A DNA stretch of 64,000 bases from Lewinellaceae bacterium (lineage in GTDB: Bacteria > Bacteroidota > Bacteroidia > Chitinophagales > Saprospiraceae). A model generated the notes under the pieces. It was given only the letters and a program-made list of their open reading frames with translations, was not told the DNA's origin and made no database searches. A program made the position numbers and the translations under genes. Where the stretch lies: positions 124,001 through 188,000 of the forward strand of contig JACJYH010000002.1 in NCBI GenBank assembly GCA_020636195.1. The letters run 5' to 3'. Of this stretch, positions 54,013-63,479 are shown piece by piece (position 1 is the first letter of the stretch; each line of letters opens with the position of its first letter).

Positions 54013-55344
54013 ATGAATCAATATACATTCACATCAAAACATAGATTGTCCCTATATATAGCCATGGCAGTCGGTTTATTGTCCATGATTTTTACTTGGC
54101 TCAATGACGACGTATACCATACTAGATTTTGGACTAATTTGCTGCACAATTCTGTATTCTTTATGATGATCGCTGTTATGGCGGCTTTCTTCTTGACTGC
54201 TAGTATTCTGGCATACGCAGGTTGGGTATCTACATTTAAAAGGATTTGGGAGGCATATGCGCTGTTCATGATGGTAGGATTAGTACTCATGCTTCTTATT
54301 GGCTTGGGTGTTTATTTCCATTGGCACCATCTGTACCATTGGGGAGATGAAGCAGCAGTAGCAGAAGATTCAATACTCACAGGAAAATCTTCATTTCTCA
54401 ATAAAAACTGGTATTTCTTTGGGACATTGATTTTTGGTGGAGCTTGGGTATTTTTGGCGACAAAACTTCGTAATCTTTCATTGGATGAAGATAAGCATGG
54501 AGGTGATTCTTTTTCACAACATAAATCCATGAGGTTTTATGCAGCAATACTACTACCATTGATTGGATTCTCAAGTAGTGCAATGATTTGGCAATGGATT
54601 ATGAGTATAGATGCGCACTGGTATAGTACCTTATTTGCATGGTATTCTTCAGCTAGTGCCTTTGTTGCGATGATAGCATTGACTATATTGATGATTATAT
54701 TTTTGAAATCTAATGGATACTTGAAGGATGTAAATGAAAACCATTTGCACGACTTGGGTAAGTATTTATTTGCTATCAGTATATTTTGGACATATTTGTG
54801 GTTCTCTCAATTTATGTTGATTTGGTATGCCAATATTGGTGAAGAAACCATTTATTTTAAGGAAAGATATAACAACTATCCTGTGTTATTCTTCTTGAAT
54901 CTGGCAGTGAATTTCTTGGTACCATTTTTCATTTTAATGAGAAATGATACAAAGAGAAAATTTGGTTCTCTTGGCATAGTTGCTGTGGTCACCCTTCTTA
55001 GTCACTGGTTGGATTATTTTTTAATGATAAAGCCGGGTGCTTTGATTACTAGAAACGAGGCTATGTTATCACATGGTGGCGAGACTCATACTTCTGTGAT
55101 GGAAGGAGCGCATACTGGGACTGCTGAAGCAGCACATGGTGCGGGTGAAGCAATAGCACACACAGCTGAACATGTTTCTCATTTTGTCTCAGGTTTTACT
55201 ATTCCGGGATTATTAGAGCTTGGAACATTCATCGGATTTTTAGGTTTGTTCTTTTACTTTACATTGTGGACCATTTCCAAGGCTTCTTTGACACCGAAGA
55301 ATGATCCATATTTGGAAGAAAGTTTGCACCATCATGTTATTTAA
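54013..55344 (+). CDS. actF: Alternative complex III, ActF (NrfD-like second quinone subunit)
   Basis: 443 residues with about ten transmembrane helices, including LLPLIGFSSSAMIWQWIMSIDAHWYS, which matches ActF, and FFLNLAVNFLVPFFILM. A His/Ala/Gly-rich periplasmic loop near residue 350 and a C-terminal helix follow. It completes the usual actABCDEF order. Confidence 0.93.
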   Translation: MNQYTFTSKHRLSLYIAMAVGLLSMIFTWLNDDVYHTRFWTNLLHNSVFFMMIAVMAAFFLTASILAYAGWVSTFKRIWEAYALFMMVGLVLMLLIGLGVYFHWHHLYHWGDEAAVAEDSILTGKSSFLNKNWYFFGTLIFGGAWVFLATKLRNLSLDEDKHGGDSFSQHKSMRFYAAILLPLIGFSSSAMIWQWIMSIDAHWYSTLFAWYSSASAFVAMIALTILMIIFLKSNGYLKDVNENHLHDLGKYLFAISIFWTYLWFSQFMLIWYANIGEETIYFKERYNNYPVLFFLNLAVNFLVPFFILMRNDTKRKFGSLGIVAVVTLLSHWLDYFLMIKPGALITRNEAMLSHGGETHTSVMEGAHTGTAEAAHGAGEAIAHTAEHVSHFVSGFTIPGLLELGTFIGFLGLFFYFTLWTISKASLTPKNDPYLEESLHHHVI

Positions 55345-55381
55345 TTTTATTTGATATCTTTATAATATAAAATATAAAAGG

Positions 55382-56899
55382 ATGATCTACTTAATAGCTT
55401 TAGCCATCATCGTTCTCTTAGCTATCGTATTAATTCAAATAGGAAGAATTTCTGATCTTTCTGATAGAATTAAAGGTGAGGAAGTGGCTGAATTGGATAA
55501 TAATACCACTCAGGGTAAAGCCATGGTGGCTTTCATGGTGGCATTTTTGGTGTTTTGCATTTGGTCAGCGTGGCATTATAAGAATGTTATGTTTGGTTTT
55601 GGACCATTGACTTCAGCATCAGAGCACGGTTTTGAATTAGATTGGATATTTTTGATTACATTGATATTTACAGGAATTGTATTTGTAATCACCCACATTC
55701 TACTATTTTGGTATAGCTACAGATATAGGAAAGTGAAGGGTAGCACGGCAAAGTTTTTTGCACATGACACAAAACTTGAAATGATTTGGACAGCCATTCC
55801 GGCAGTTGTAATGACCATCTTGGTAGCCAATGGTTTGGTGGCATGGAATAGAATCTTTAAACCAATTGGTCCAGACCAAAAGGTAATTAATATAGAAGCA
55901 ACCGGATATCAATTTGCATGGGACATTCGTTATCCAGGTCCAGACGGAAAACTTGGTAATAAAGATTATAGAAATATCATACCAGGTGTCAATGATTTGG
56001 GTTTAGATTGGAACGATGAAGCAGCCTTGGATGATATTATCTTGGCAGGAAGTGATAAAATTGTATTTGCTAAAGACTCCACGGTTCATGTTAGGATAAC
56101 AGCAAAAGATGTTTTACATAATTTCTACCTTCCACATTTTAGACTAAAAATGGATGCTGTTCCCGGAATCCCAACGTCTTTTACATTCAGACCTATAAAA
56201 ACCACAGATGAATATAAAGAAGAACTCAGGAAGTACCCTGAATTCCAAACCCCTTCAGATCCGAAAGATCCAACAAGTCCACCAAGGTGGGAAGTTTTCC
56301 AATACGAATTGGCTTGCGCAGAATTATGCGGAAAGGGCCATTATTCTATGCGTAGGATTGTAGATGTGGTACCAAGAAGCGAATATGATACATGGATCAA
56401 AGGACAGAAGTCATTTTACTTTACGAATATCAGAAATACGAAGTACGATCCTTGGAAAGGGAAAAAACTTTTTGCATCAGAAATTGAGTCAAGAGCCGTA
56501 GAGTTAAAATCAGATATTGATGCCTTTGTAAATGATAATTCGGGAAGTGTTTCTAGAACAATTTTGTTAAAGCATATTTTTTATAATACAGGTTCTTCTT
56601 CATTGAATGATAATTTGTCAAGGTATGAATTAGATAATTTAGTGAAGATTTTGAACGATAAGCCTAATTTAAGAGTCGAATTGGCAGGTCACACAGACAG
56701 TGTTGGTGATGCAGCTTCAAACATGACACTATCACAAGAGAGAGCACAAAAAGCAATGGATTATTTGATCGCTAAAGGAATCAGTAGTTCTCGTTTGGTA
56801 GCCAAAGGTTATGGACAAACAGAACCAATCGATACCAATGATACTGAAGAAGGAAGGGAGAAGAATAGAAGAACCGAACTTAGAATACTTTCTAAATAA
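55382..56899 (+). CDS. coxB: Cytochrome c oxidase subunit II fused to an OmpA-like domain
   Basis: 505 residues in one open frame. Three N-terminal hydrophobic helices are followed by the CuA domain: VLHNFYLPHFRLKMDAVPG gives the first His ligand, and ELACAELCGKGHYSMRR the two Cys, His and Met. After about residue 365 the protein continues with a linker (LKSDIDAFVNDNSGS) and a full OmpA-like domain: ILLKHIFYNTGSSSL, VELAGHTDSVGD, LSQERAQKAMDYL and GREKNRRTELRI. The Asp and Arg that bind diaminopimelate are kept. It would tie the oxidase to peptidoglycan. Such a fusion is unusual for subunit II. Confidence 0.93.
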   Translation: MIYLIALAIIVLLAIVLIQIGRISDLSDRIKGEEVAELDNNTTQGKAMVAFMVAFLVFCIWSAWHYKNVMFGFGPLTSASEHGFELDWIFLITLIFTGIVFVITHILLFWYSYRYRKVKGSTAKFFAHDTKLEMIWTAIPAVVMTILVANGLVAWNRIFKPIGPDQKVINIEATGYQFAWDIRYPGPDGKLGNKDYRNIIPGVNDLGLDWNDEAALDDIILAGSDKIVFAKDSTVHVRITAKDVLHNFYLPHFRLKMDAVPGIPTSFTFRPIKTTDEYKEELRKYPEFQTPSDPKDPTSPPRWEVFQYELACAELCGKGHYSMRRIVDVVPRSEYDTWIKGQKSFYFTNIRNTKYDPWKGKKLFASEIESRAVELKSDIDAFVNDNSGSVSRTILLKHIFYNTGSSSLNDNLSRYELDNLVKILNDKPNLRVELAGHTDSVGDAASNMTLSQERAQKAMDYLIAKGISSSRLVAKGYGQTEPIDTNDTEEGREKNRRTELRILSK

Positions 56900-56921
56900 T
56901 AATTCAAAAAAATATTAAAAG

Positions 56922-58766
56922 ATGGCACATCTTGTATCACAGGAAGAAGATATTTTGATAAAAGAACAAGGGTATGATGATCATTTTCATGAGCATCATC
57001 ACGGAGATAAATATCAGAGTAGCTTTATTTTTCATTACATATTTTCAATGGATCATAAAGTTATTGCGAGACAATTTTTGGTCACCGGTATTATTTGGGC
57101 TATTATAGGCGCTGCAATGTCTGTGATCTTTAGGTTTCAGCTTGGATTCCCGGAAGAGAGTTTAGCATGGATCAAGCCACTACTTGGCAAATGGATTGTT
57201 GTTGATCCTACTACAGGTGTTGGTAAGTTGGCACCTGAGTTTTATTACGCACTAGTCACCATGCATGGAACCATTATTGTCTTTTTTGTTTTGACAGCAG
57301 GGTTGAGTGGAACTTTTAGTAATTTATTGATTCCTCTGCAAATTGGTGCAAGAGATATGGCATCCCCATTTTTGAATATGCTATCCTACTGGTTTTTCTT
57401 TTTGGCAGGCATCATCATGTTTTATAGCTTATTTCTAAGTACAGGTCCATTTTCTGGTGGATGGGTTGCTTATCCACCATTGAGTGCACTGCCTCAGGCT
57501 TCAAGTGGTAGTGGAACTGGGATGACTCTATGGATAGTCAGTTTGGTCATGTTTGTGGTTTCAGTGCTTTTGGGAGGTATAAACTATATCACTACTATCT
57601 TGAACCTACGAACTAAAGGTATGAGTATGTGGAGAATGCCATTGCCTATTTGGGCATTTTTTGTAACAGCTATTTTAGGCTTGCTTTCATTTCCAGTGTT
57701 AGCATCAGGATTTTTTATGTTGGTTTTTGACAGAAGTCTTGGTACCAGTTTCTTCTTGAGTGATATCTTCATCGCTGGTCAGGCGCTCGATAGAGTGGGA
57801 GGTAGTCCAATTTTGTTTCAGCACTTGTTTTGGTTCTTAGGACACCCTGAAGTATATATTATCATTTTGCCAGCCATGGGTATTGTTTCTGAGGTTATGT
57901 CAGTTCATGCTCGGAAGCCAATATTTGGATATAGGGCCATGGTTTATTCTATTATGGCCATTGGATTTTTATCATTCTTAGTATGGGCACACCATATGTT
58001 CATGGCAGGAGTGAATCCATTCTTATCTAATTTCTTCGTATTTTTTACATTGATTATAGCGGTTCCATCAGCAATAAAAGTGTTCAACTGGATTACAACG
58101 CTGTATGGTGGTAATATACGATTGAACACTCCTATGCTATTTGCTATCGGTTTTGTTTCAATGTTCATATCCGGTGGTTTGACTGGAATTTACCTGGGTA
58201 ACTCTGCAATTGATATTCAAATGCATGACACTTACTTTGTGGTGGCTCACTTTCATATTGTGATGGGAGTTGCTGCATTTTTCGGAATGTTTGCAGGTGT
58301 ATATCATTGGTACCCGAAAATGTATGGTCGTTTTATGAATGAAACATTGGGTAAGGTTCACTTTTGGGGTACAATAATTTGTGCGTATGCCATATTCTGG
58401 CCAATGCACTATATTGGAATGGCAGGAGTACCGAGACGATATTATTCTTTTGATACCTTTGACGCCTTCAAGCACTTTGGAGAAATGAACAAAGTCATCA
58501 CCATTTTTGCCATTTTAGCATTCTTTTTCCAATTGGTTTTTGTCCTTAACTTTTTCTACAGTATATGGTTCGGAAGAAAGATGAAGACTAAGAACCCTTG
58601 GCACGCTAATACATTGGAATGGACAACTCCGATTGAACATATCCATGGCAACTGGCCAGGAAACATTCCAACGGTTCATAGATGGGCATATGATTACAAT
58701 AAAGATGAGCGTGAGTATGTTCAGCAGCATGTTCCTTTACGAGAAGGAGAAATAGGTGATCATTGA
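56922..58766 (+). CDS. coxA: Cytochrome c oxidase subunit I
   Basis: 614 residues, haem-copper oxidase type A family. Key residues seen are a low-spin haem His in ALVTMHGTIIVFF, the CuB site WFLGHPEVYIIILP with the cross-linked His-Tyr pair, HH in VWAHHMFMAG, and HDTYFVVAHFHIVMG with the high-spin haem and low-spin haem ligands. Twelve or more helices. It reduces O2 and pumps protons. Confidence 0.97.
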   Translation: MAHLVSQEEDILIKEQGYDDHFHEHHHGDKYQSSFIFHYIFSMDHKVIARQFLVTGIIWAIIGAAMSVIFRFQLGFPEESLAWIKPLLGKWIVVDPTTGVGKLAPEFYYALVTMHGTIIVFFVLTAGLSGTFSNLLIPLQIGARDMASPFLNMLSYWFFFLAGIIMFYSLFLSTGPFSGGWVAYPPLSALPQASSGSGTGMTLWIVSLVMFVVSVLLGGINYITTILNLRTKGMSMWRMPLPIWAFFVTAILGLLSFPVLASGFFMLVFDRSLGTSFFLSDIFIAGQALDRVGGSPILFQHLFWFLGHPEVYIIILPAMGIVSEVMSVHARKPIFGYRAMVYSIMAIGFLSFLVWAHHMFMAGVNPFLSNFFVFFTLIIAVPSAIKVFNWITTLYGGNIRLNTPMLFAIGFVSMFISGGLTGIYLGNSAIDIQMHDTYFVVAHFHIVMGVAAFFGMFAGVYHWYPKMYGRFMNETLGKVHFWGTIICAYAIFWPMHYIGMAGVPRRYYSFDTFDAFKHFGEMNKVITIFAILAFFFQLVFVLNFFYSIWFGRKMKTKNPWHANTLEWTTPIEHIHGNWPGNIPTVHRWAYDYNKDEREYVQQHVPLREGEIGDH

Positions 58767-58785
58767 TATAATCTAATAGATAGTA

Positions 58786-59691
58786 GTGAAGGAATTTAAA
58801 AATCAAAGTACCATTTTAACAGCCACAAAATCTGCGGTTGCAAATACTTTGTCTGATTATGCTTTATTAATCAAACTGAGGTTGACCACAGTTGTGGTAC
58901 TTTCTTCAGCTTTGGGATATTTGATAGCAGCAGGTTCAGATGCGGAGCTGCAATCTTTATTATTGATCGTCATTGGAGGTTTTTTTGTTACTGCTGCTGC
59001 TAACGCATTGAATCAAGTATTTGAAAAGGATTTTGATATATTAATGGTGCGCACTTCTAACAGACCGTTGGCGGCAGGTAGAATGCGTACAACGGAAGCC
59101 ATTTTATTTGCGGGGTTGAGCAGTCTTGTTGGTCTTTTGATTTTGGCATCTTTCAATACATTGACGGTTATCCTTGGTATGGCTTCATTGGTCTTATATG
59201 CATTTGTGTACACACCGATGAAGAGATATTCTACTTTGGCAGTCGCCATTGGTGCTATTCCCGGAGCACTTCCGGTCTTAATTGGGTTTACAGCCTTTCA
59301 AGGGACATTGACCGCATTTGGGGTTGCTCTTTTTGCTTTGCAATTTCTTTGGCAATTTCCGCATTTTTGGTCTATTGGTTTTGTCAGTTTTGATGATTAT
59401 CAGAGAGCTGGTTTTAAATTACTTCCTGTAAGTGATGGTCATATAGATAGAAATCTTGGGTTGTCATCTTTATTTTATGCGTTTTTGTCTTTACCTGTCG
59501 TGGCAATGATGTACTTTAATGGCATGATTGGTGTTACAGAAACTATATTGTGTGCGATTCTTTCATTGGGCTATGTCATTTTAGGTTACTTTTTTCATAG
59601 GTCATTTGATCGATCTTCTGCCTTGAAATTGATGTTTTATTCATTTATTTATTTACCGGCTACACTATTGGCCATATTAATATTACAATAA
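58786..59691 (+). CDS. ctaB: Protoheme IX farnesyltransferase
   Basis: 301 residues from GTG. UbiA-family prenyltransferase converting haem b to haem O for the oxidase. Motifs are NALNQVFEKDFDILMVRTSNRPL (shown by NQVFEKDFD and RTSNRP), YTPMKRYSTLAVAIGAIPGALP, and QFLWQFPHFWSI with DDYQRAGFKLLP. Nine or so helices. Confidence 0.95.
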   Translation: MKEFKNQSTILTATKSAVANTLSDYALLIKLRLTTVVVLSSALGYLIAAGSDAELQSLLLIVIGGFFVTAAANALNQVFEKDFDILMVRTSNRPLAAGRMRTTEAILFAGLSSLVGLLILASFNTLTVILGMASLVLYAFVYTPMKRYSTLAVAIGAIPGALPVLIGFTAFQGTLTAFGVALFALQFLWQFPHFWSIGFVSFDDYQRAGFKLLPVSDGHIDRNLGLSSLFYAFLSLPVVAMMYFNGMIGVTETILCAILSLGYVILGYFFHRSFDRSSALKLMFYSFIYLPATLLAILILQ

Positions 59692-60261
59692 ATGGAGCAG
59701 GTACTCGATAGAAGAAATAAGATTCACCCACATAAATTCGCATTGTGGGCAGCAATGGGTAGCATTTTGATGATGTTTGCGGCATTTACGAGCGCATATA
59801 TCGTCAAGCAATCTGCTGGCAATTGGTTAGAATTTACCATTCCCAATATATTTTATTTTAGTACAGGAGTTCTGATCATTTCGGGAATATTTCTACATAG
59901 ATCTTTTCTTGCGTTTAAATCAGCGGATGAAAAAACGTATAAACTAAGCTTGATCACAGCTTTTGTGTTGGGCGTATTGTTTATAGTTTTACAATATCAG
60001 GGGTGGTTAGCTTTGTATTCAATAGGTGTTGATTTGAAAGGAAATGTATCCGGATCGTTTTTCTATTTGCTTTCTGGTGTTCATTTACTTCACGTGTTAG
60101 GAGGTTTAGCGGCGATGGTTGTCGCTTTGATATATGCATATACGTTAAAATTTTCAGTGACAGATAAAAGAATCCGTAGATTTGATTTAGTAGTAAATTA
60201 CTGGCATTTTGTGGATATATTATGGATTTATTTATTTATATTTTTATTAATTACCAAATAA
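59692..60261 (+). CDS. Cytochrome c oxidase subunit III (first copy)
   Basis: 189 residues, five helices. It begins on the base after the ctaB stop. Subunit III marks are FTSAYIVKQSAGNWLEF and SGVHLLHVLGGLAAMV, and VVNYWHFVDILWIYLF at the end. It is the shorter of two subunit III genes side by side, the usual arrangement in Bacteroidota. Confidence 0.92.
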   Translation: MEQVLDRRNKIHPHKFALWAAMGSILMMFAAFTSAYIVKQSAGNWLEFTIPNIFYFSTGVLIISGIFLHRSFLAFKSADEKTYKLSLITAFVLGVLFIVLQYQGWLALYSIGVDLKGNVSGSFFYLLSGVHLLHVLGGLAAMVVALIYAYTLKFSVTDKRIRRFDLVVNYWHFVDILWIYLFIFLLITK

Positions 60262-60274
60262 AATCTTGTTGATA

Positions 60275-61129
60275 ATGGCTTCAGAAGCAATTGCACACGA
60301 TCATCATCATACTTCAGAAAAGGCCTCTTGGAATGGCGCCGGATCCCCTTTTAAGGCATCCTATGGTAAGCTCATGATGTGGTATTTTCTACTTTCAGAT
60401 GCATTTACATTTTCCGGATTTCTCATTGCTTATGGGACATTGCGATTCAGTATGCCCACATGGCCGGTTCCTGATTTTGTATTCAGATCATTTCCCGGAG
60501 GCATTCACAATGCACCATTGTTATTTGTGACGTTGATGACTTTTATTCTATTGGCGAGTTCATTTACTATGGTTCGTGCCGTGCAAGAAGGTCATCAAGA
60601 GAATAGAATGGGAGTTGTAAAATGGATGGCTTGGACAATCATTGGTGGTCTTGCATTTTTAAGTTGTCAAGCATGGGAATGGACAACTTTGATGGGAGAA
60701 GAGCATATGACCATACGAACCAATCCATTCGGTACGCATACTGAGCAAGGTGTGTATTTGGAAGGTGACGGCGCACATATCAAGGAGGGTGATGCATTTC
60801 ATGCAGGGCAGTCTTATTTGATACACAAGCATGGTGACGAATGGTTGCCATTGAAATATAAGGTTTCTGAAGGACCTGATGCAGGTCAAGTAAAACAACA
60901 ATCATTTGGCCCCAAAGCCTTTGGAGCGTTATTTTTCTTCATAACAGGTTTTCACGGTTTTCACGTATTAACCGGTGTAATATTTTTAGCGATCATAGCG
61001 ATTAATGCTTATTCAGGTCTGTATGTGAGAAGGAAAAATGGTTACGAAATGGTAGAGAAAATAGGACTTTATTGGCACTTCGTGGACCTAGTATGGGTAT
61101 TTGTGTTTTTGTGTTTTTACTTATTATAA
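60275..61129 (+). CDS. Cytochrome c oxidase subunit III (second copy)
   Basis: 284 residues from ATG (MASEAIAHDHHH). Subunit III features: YFLLSDAFTFSGFLIAYGTLR, GFHGFHVLTGVIFLA and IGLYWHFVDLVWVFVFL. A periplasmic or cytosolic insert of about 70 residues lies between helices (HMTIRTNPFGTHTEQG), longer than in the first copy. The two are probably alternate or paired subunits. Confidence 0.92.
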   Translation: MASEAIAHDHHHTSEKASWNGAGSPFKASYGKLMMWYFLLSDAFTFSGFLIAYGTLRFSMPTWPVPDFVFRSFPGGIHNAPLLFVTLMTFILLASSFTMVRAVQEGHQENRMGVVKWMAWTIIGGLAFLSCQAWEWTTLMGEEHMTIRTNPFGTHTEQGVYLEGDGAHIKEGDAFHAGQSYLIHKHGDEWLPLKYKVSEGPDAGQVKQQSFGPKAFGALFFFITGFHGFHVLTGVIFLAIIAINAYSGLYVRRKNGYEMVEKIGLYWHFVDLVWVFVFLCFYLL

Positions 61130-61161
61130 AATTTACCTTAGTACAATAAAAATCGAATCAA

Positions 61162-61539
61162 ATGGGATTATCATATTCTGCTTCAAAGACAATTGCGACG
61201 AAAACCATTTTAATCCTCGCAGGGATTACTATTTTTGAAGTGCTTTTTGCATTATTAGGAAAGGGTATTCTTGTAGATGGAGTCCATTTTCCATTTTATG
61301 TGACAGGATTTGTCATGATCGTTTTCAGTGTGGTAAAGGCATACCTAATCATTTATGAGTTCATGCACATGAAGTATGAAGTACCTGCCTTAGTAAAGTC
61401 AGTTTTGGTGCCAACATTACTTTTGGTTTGGGCAGTTATTGCTTTCTTGGTGGAAGGTAGAAATTGGTTAAACAACAGAGCTAATGCTCATAACGATATC
61501 AGAATCGAACAAGCGGTTACTGAAGGAACTCACCAATAA
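61162..61539 (+). CDS. Cytochrome c oxidase subunit IV-type (caa3) protein
   Basis: 125 residues with three transmembrane helices (ILILAGITIFEVLFALLG; VTGFVMIVFSVVKAYLIIYEFMHM; VPTLLLVWAVIAFL). The VKAYLIIYEFMHMKYE motif is typical of COX4_pro proteins. A small structural subunit. Confidence 0.9.
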   Translation: MGLSYSASKTIATKTILILAGITIFEVLFALLGKGILVDGVHFPFYVTGFVMIVFSVVKAYLIIYEFMHMKYEVPALVKSVLVPTLLLVWAVIAFLVEGRNWLNNRANAHNDIRIEQAVTEGTHQ

Positions 61540-61583
61540 TTGAATTTCTTTTTTCAGATTGGCTATTTTCTTAGAATGGTAAT

Positions 61584-62060
61584 ATGACCAGAAGTATAAT
61601 AGCAATTATTGTTTTGGCGGCACTGACCATTGTAGTGCCACTTGGTTCTTGGTACTATCTGAAAATGGGTCATGACTATAGGAAAGAAGCATTAAAACAA
61701 TTACTACCAAAGGATTCTATTGATTACACATTTGATTCATTAGGGATATTTAAAGGTAAAGTCACAGTATTTACAGGCGCTGACACAGATACTTCGATCC
61801 AACGAAAGATCAATGACCAGTTTGGCAATTCTCCATTTTTTCAGATGTATAGTTGTAATAAATTACAGTCTGAATTCGCATCAGATAATGTTTTCAGAAA
61901 GAAGTTAGATGCCTATTGCTTGAAGGATTTTGTCTTAGTGGATACTAGCCTTAGAATTCGAAATACCTATCAAAGCGATTTGGAAAGCTTAAAAACACTC
62001 GTAGCTCATATTGCAATTTTATTGCCGCAGAAGAAAGAATTGGACATCAAAATGAAGTGA
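61584..62060 (+). CDS. SCO-like thioredoxin-fold protein lacking the copper cysteines
   Basis: 158 residues. One N-terminal helix (IIAIIVLAALTIVVPLGSWYYL) is followed by a periplasmic α/β domain (GKVTVFTGADTD, DFVLVDTSLRIRNTYQ, LKTLVAHIAILLP). In Bacteroidota a SCO1/SenC copper chaperone commonly occupies this place. This protein keeps the general layout and the LVDTSLRIRNTY strand, but has no CxxxC and no matching His, so it cannot bind copper like SCO. Family membership is inference from layout and position. Confidence 0.55.
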   Translation: MTRSIIAIIVLAALTIVVPLGSWYYLKMGHDYRKEALKQLLPKDSIDYTFDSLGIFKGKVTVFTGADTDTSIQRKINDQFGNSPFFQMYSCNKLQSEFASDNVFRKKLDAYCLKDFVLVDTSLRIRNTYQSDLESLKTLVAHIAILLPQKKELDIKMK

Positions 62061-62104
62061 TTGAACAGTTTTTCTATCAATCTCCGTATTTCAAAAAAGA
62101 TTTT

Positions 62105-62650
62105 ATGAAACCAGAAAATAAAATTAGCCCAGTTCCGCCTAATGCTAAATTGCTCAACTCTATTGCATCGGTGTTGTCTGTGATAGTTCTATCCACAGTA
62201 TTATTGATGCGCAGAGTAAAAATAGATGTTGATTTTGATTTATCATTTCTTCCGACCATACATGCTTTACTGAATACAGGTGTAGCTATTTGCCTTGGCA
62301 TTGCCATATACTATATAAAGCGAAAAAACATCAATATGCATCGAACATTCATCTATATGTCGATGATATTGTCCTTTTTGTTTCTTTTGAGTTATGTGAT
62401 GTACCATTTCACAACAGAAGAAGTGAAATATTGTCATGAAGGTGGGATCAGATACGTGTACTTTTTTATTTTGATTACGCATATAGCTTTGGCAGGACTG
62501 ACGTTTCCATTTATTTTATTTACCTTTGTGAGAGGATATACTGGTCAGGTAGAAGCGCACAGGAGGATGGCGAAATGGGTATATCCATTTTGGATGTACG
62601 TAGCTTTGACTGGCCCAATTGTGTATCTCATGCTAAAATCTTGTATGTAA
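62105..62650 (+). CDS. DUF420 membrane protein
   Basis: 181 residues from ATG; a GTG 16 codons upstream overlaps the previous stop and is an alternative start. Five helices. DUF420 features seen are LSFLFLLSYVMYHFTTEEV, GGIRYVYFFILITHIALAGL and ...WVYPFWMYVALTGPIVYLML. Family members lie in oxidase operons and are related to haem-copper oxidase assembly. Confidence 0.88.
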   Translation: MKPENKISPVPPNAKLLNSIASVLSVIVLSTVLLMRRVKIDVDFDLSFLPTIHALLNTGVAICLGIAIYYIKRKNINMHRTFIYMSMILSFLFLLSYVMYHFTTEEVKYCHEGGIRYVYFFILITHIALAGLTFPFILFTFVRGYTGQVEAHRRMAKWVYPFWMYVALTGPIVYLMLKSCM

Positions 62651-62668
62651 TCTTATAATATTTGTGAT

Positions 62669-62953
62669 ATGACTAAAAAGATAGCCAAACATACTTCAAT
62701 AGTTATTTTAGTGCTATTGGTTTTTGGGTTCATCATTTTTACATCATCGACTCTATCTGCACAATGTCCTATGTGTAAAATGGCGGCAGAATCAAATTTA
62801 AAGGATGGAGGTTCTGCAGGAAAGGGGTTGAATTTTGGTATTTTATACATGCTGTTGCTGCCTTACATTCTAGTATTTACACTGGGAATGATTTGGCGAA
62901 GAAACAGCAAGAATATTGATAAATCTACTGAACCAAACTCACGAATTGTTTAG
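62669..62953 (+). CDS. Small CPMC membrane protein
   Basis: 94 residues: a signal-like helix, then QCPMCKMAAESNLKDGG, then a second helix (ILYMLLLPYILVFTLGMIW) and a polar tail. The CxxC next to the membrane could bind metal or be redox active. It is found at the end of the oxidase operon; the role is unknown. The 160 bases after it show no feature I can name. Confidence 0.75.
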   Translation: MTKKIAKHTSIVILVLLVFGFIIFTSSTLSAQCPMCKMAAESNLKDGGSAGKGLNFGILYMLLLPYILVFTLGMIWRRNSKNIDKSTEPNSRIV

Positions 62954-63114
62954 GATTTTTATCAAAGCTAATTTGTTATTTATAGTTCGCAATAGTAACG
63001 TAAGTATTAAAAATAAATACCTTAGAACTTATTAATTCCATTTGTTGTTTATGTACAATAATTTTCAGTATTTCAATTAACTGATTTTTATTTTTTAAAT
63101 TCTTATTCATTTTC

Positions 63115-63462
63115 ATGTTATTACATATACATAAATCTAAAATACATCGTGTAAAAGTCACTGAAGCCAATCTCAATTATGTTGGATCAGTCACCATTGA
63201 CGAGGATTTGATGGATGCAGCAAACCTATATGAGAACGAAAAAGTTCAGATCGTTAACAATAATAATGGGGAGCGGATCGAGACCTATGTGATCAAAGGT
63301 GAAAGAGGTTCCGGATGTATTTGCTTGAATGGTGCGGCTGCGAGAAGGGCAGAAGTTGGTGACGTTGTGATTATCATAAGCTATTGCCTAATAAGTCCTG
63401 AGGAGGCAAAAACCCACAAGCCTATTACCATTTTCCCTGACGAAAATAATATGGTTAACTAA
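63115..63462 (+). CDS. panD: Aspartate 1-decarboxylase
   Basis: 115 residues, pyruvoyl enzyme making β-alanine for coenzyme A. It begins LLHIHKSKIHRVKVTEANLNYVGSVTIDEDL (seen as HKSKIHRV and YVGSVTID), where the Gly-Ser bond is cleaved to make the pyruvoyl group. Later motifs are CLNGAAARRAEVGDVVIIISY. Followed by a flippase-like gene 17 bases on. Confidence 0.96.
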   Translation: MLLHIHKSKIHRVKVTEANLNYVGSVTIDEDLMDAANLYENEKVQIVNNNNGERIETYVIKGERGSGCICLNGAAARRAEVGDVVIIISYCLISPEEAKTHKPITIFPDENNMVN

Positions 63463-63479
63463 GCAGCCAATATAGGTAT

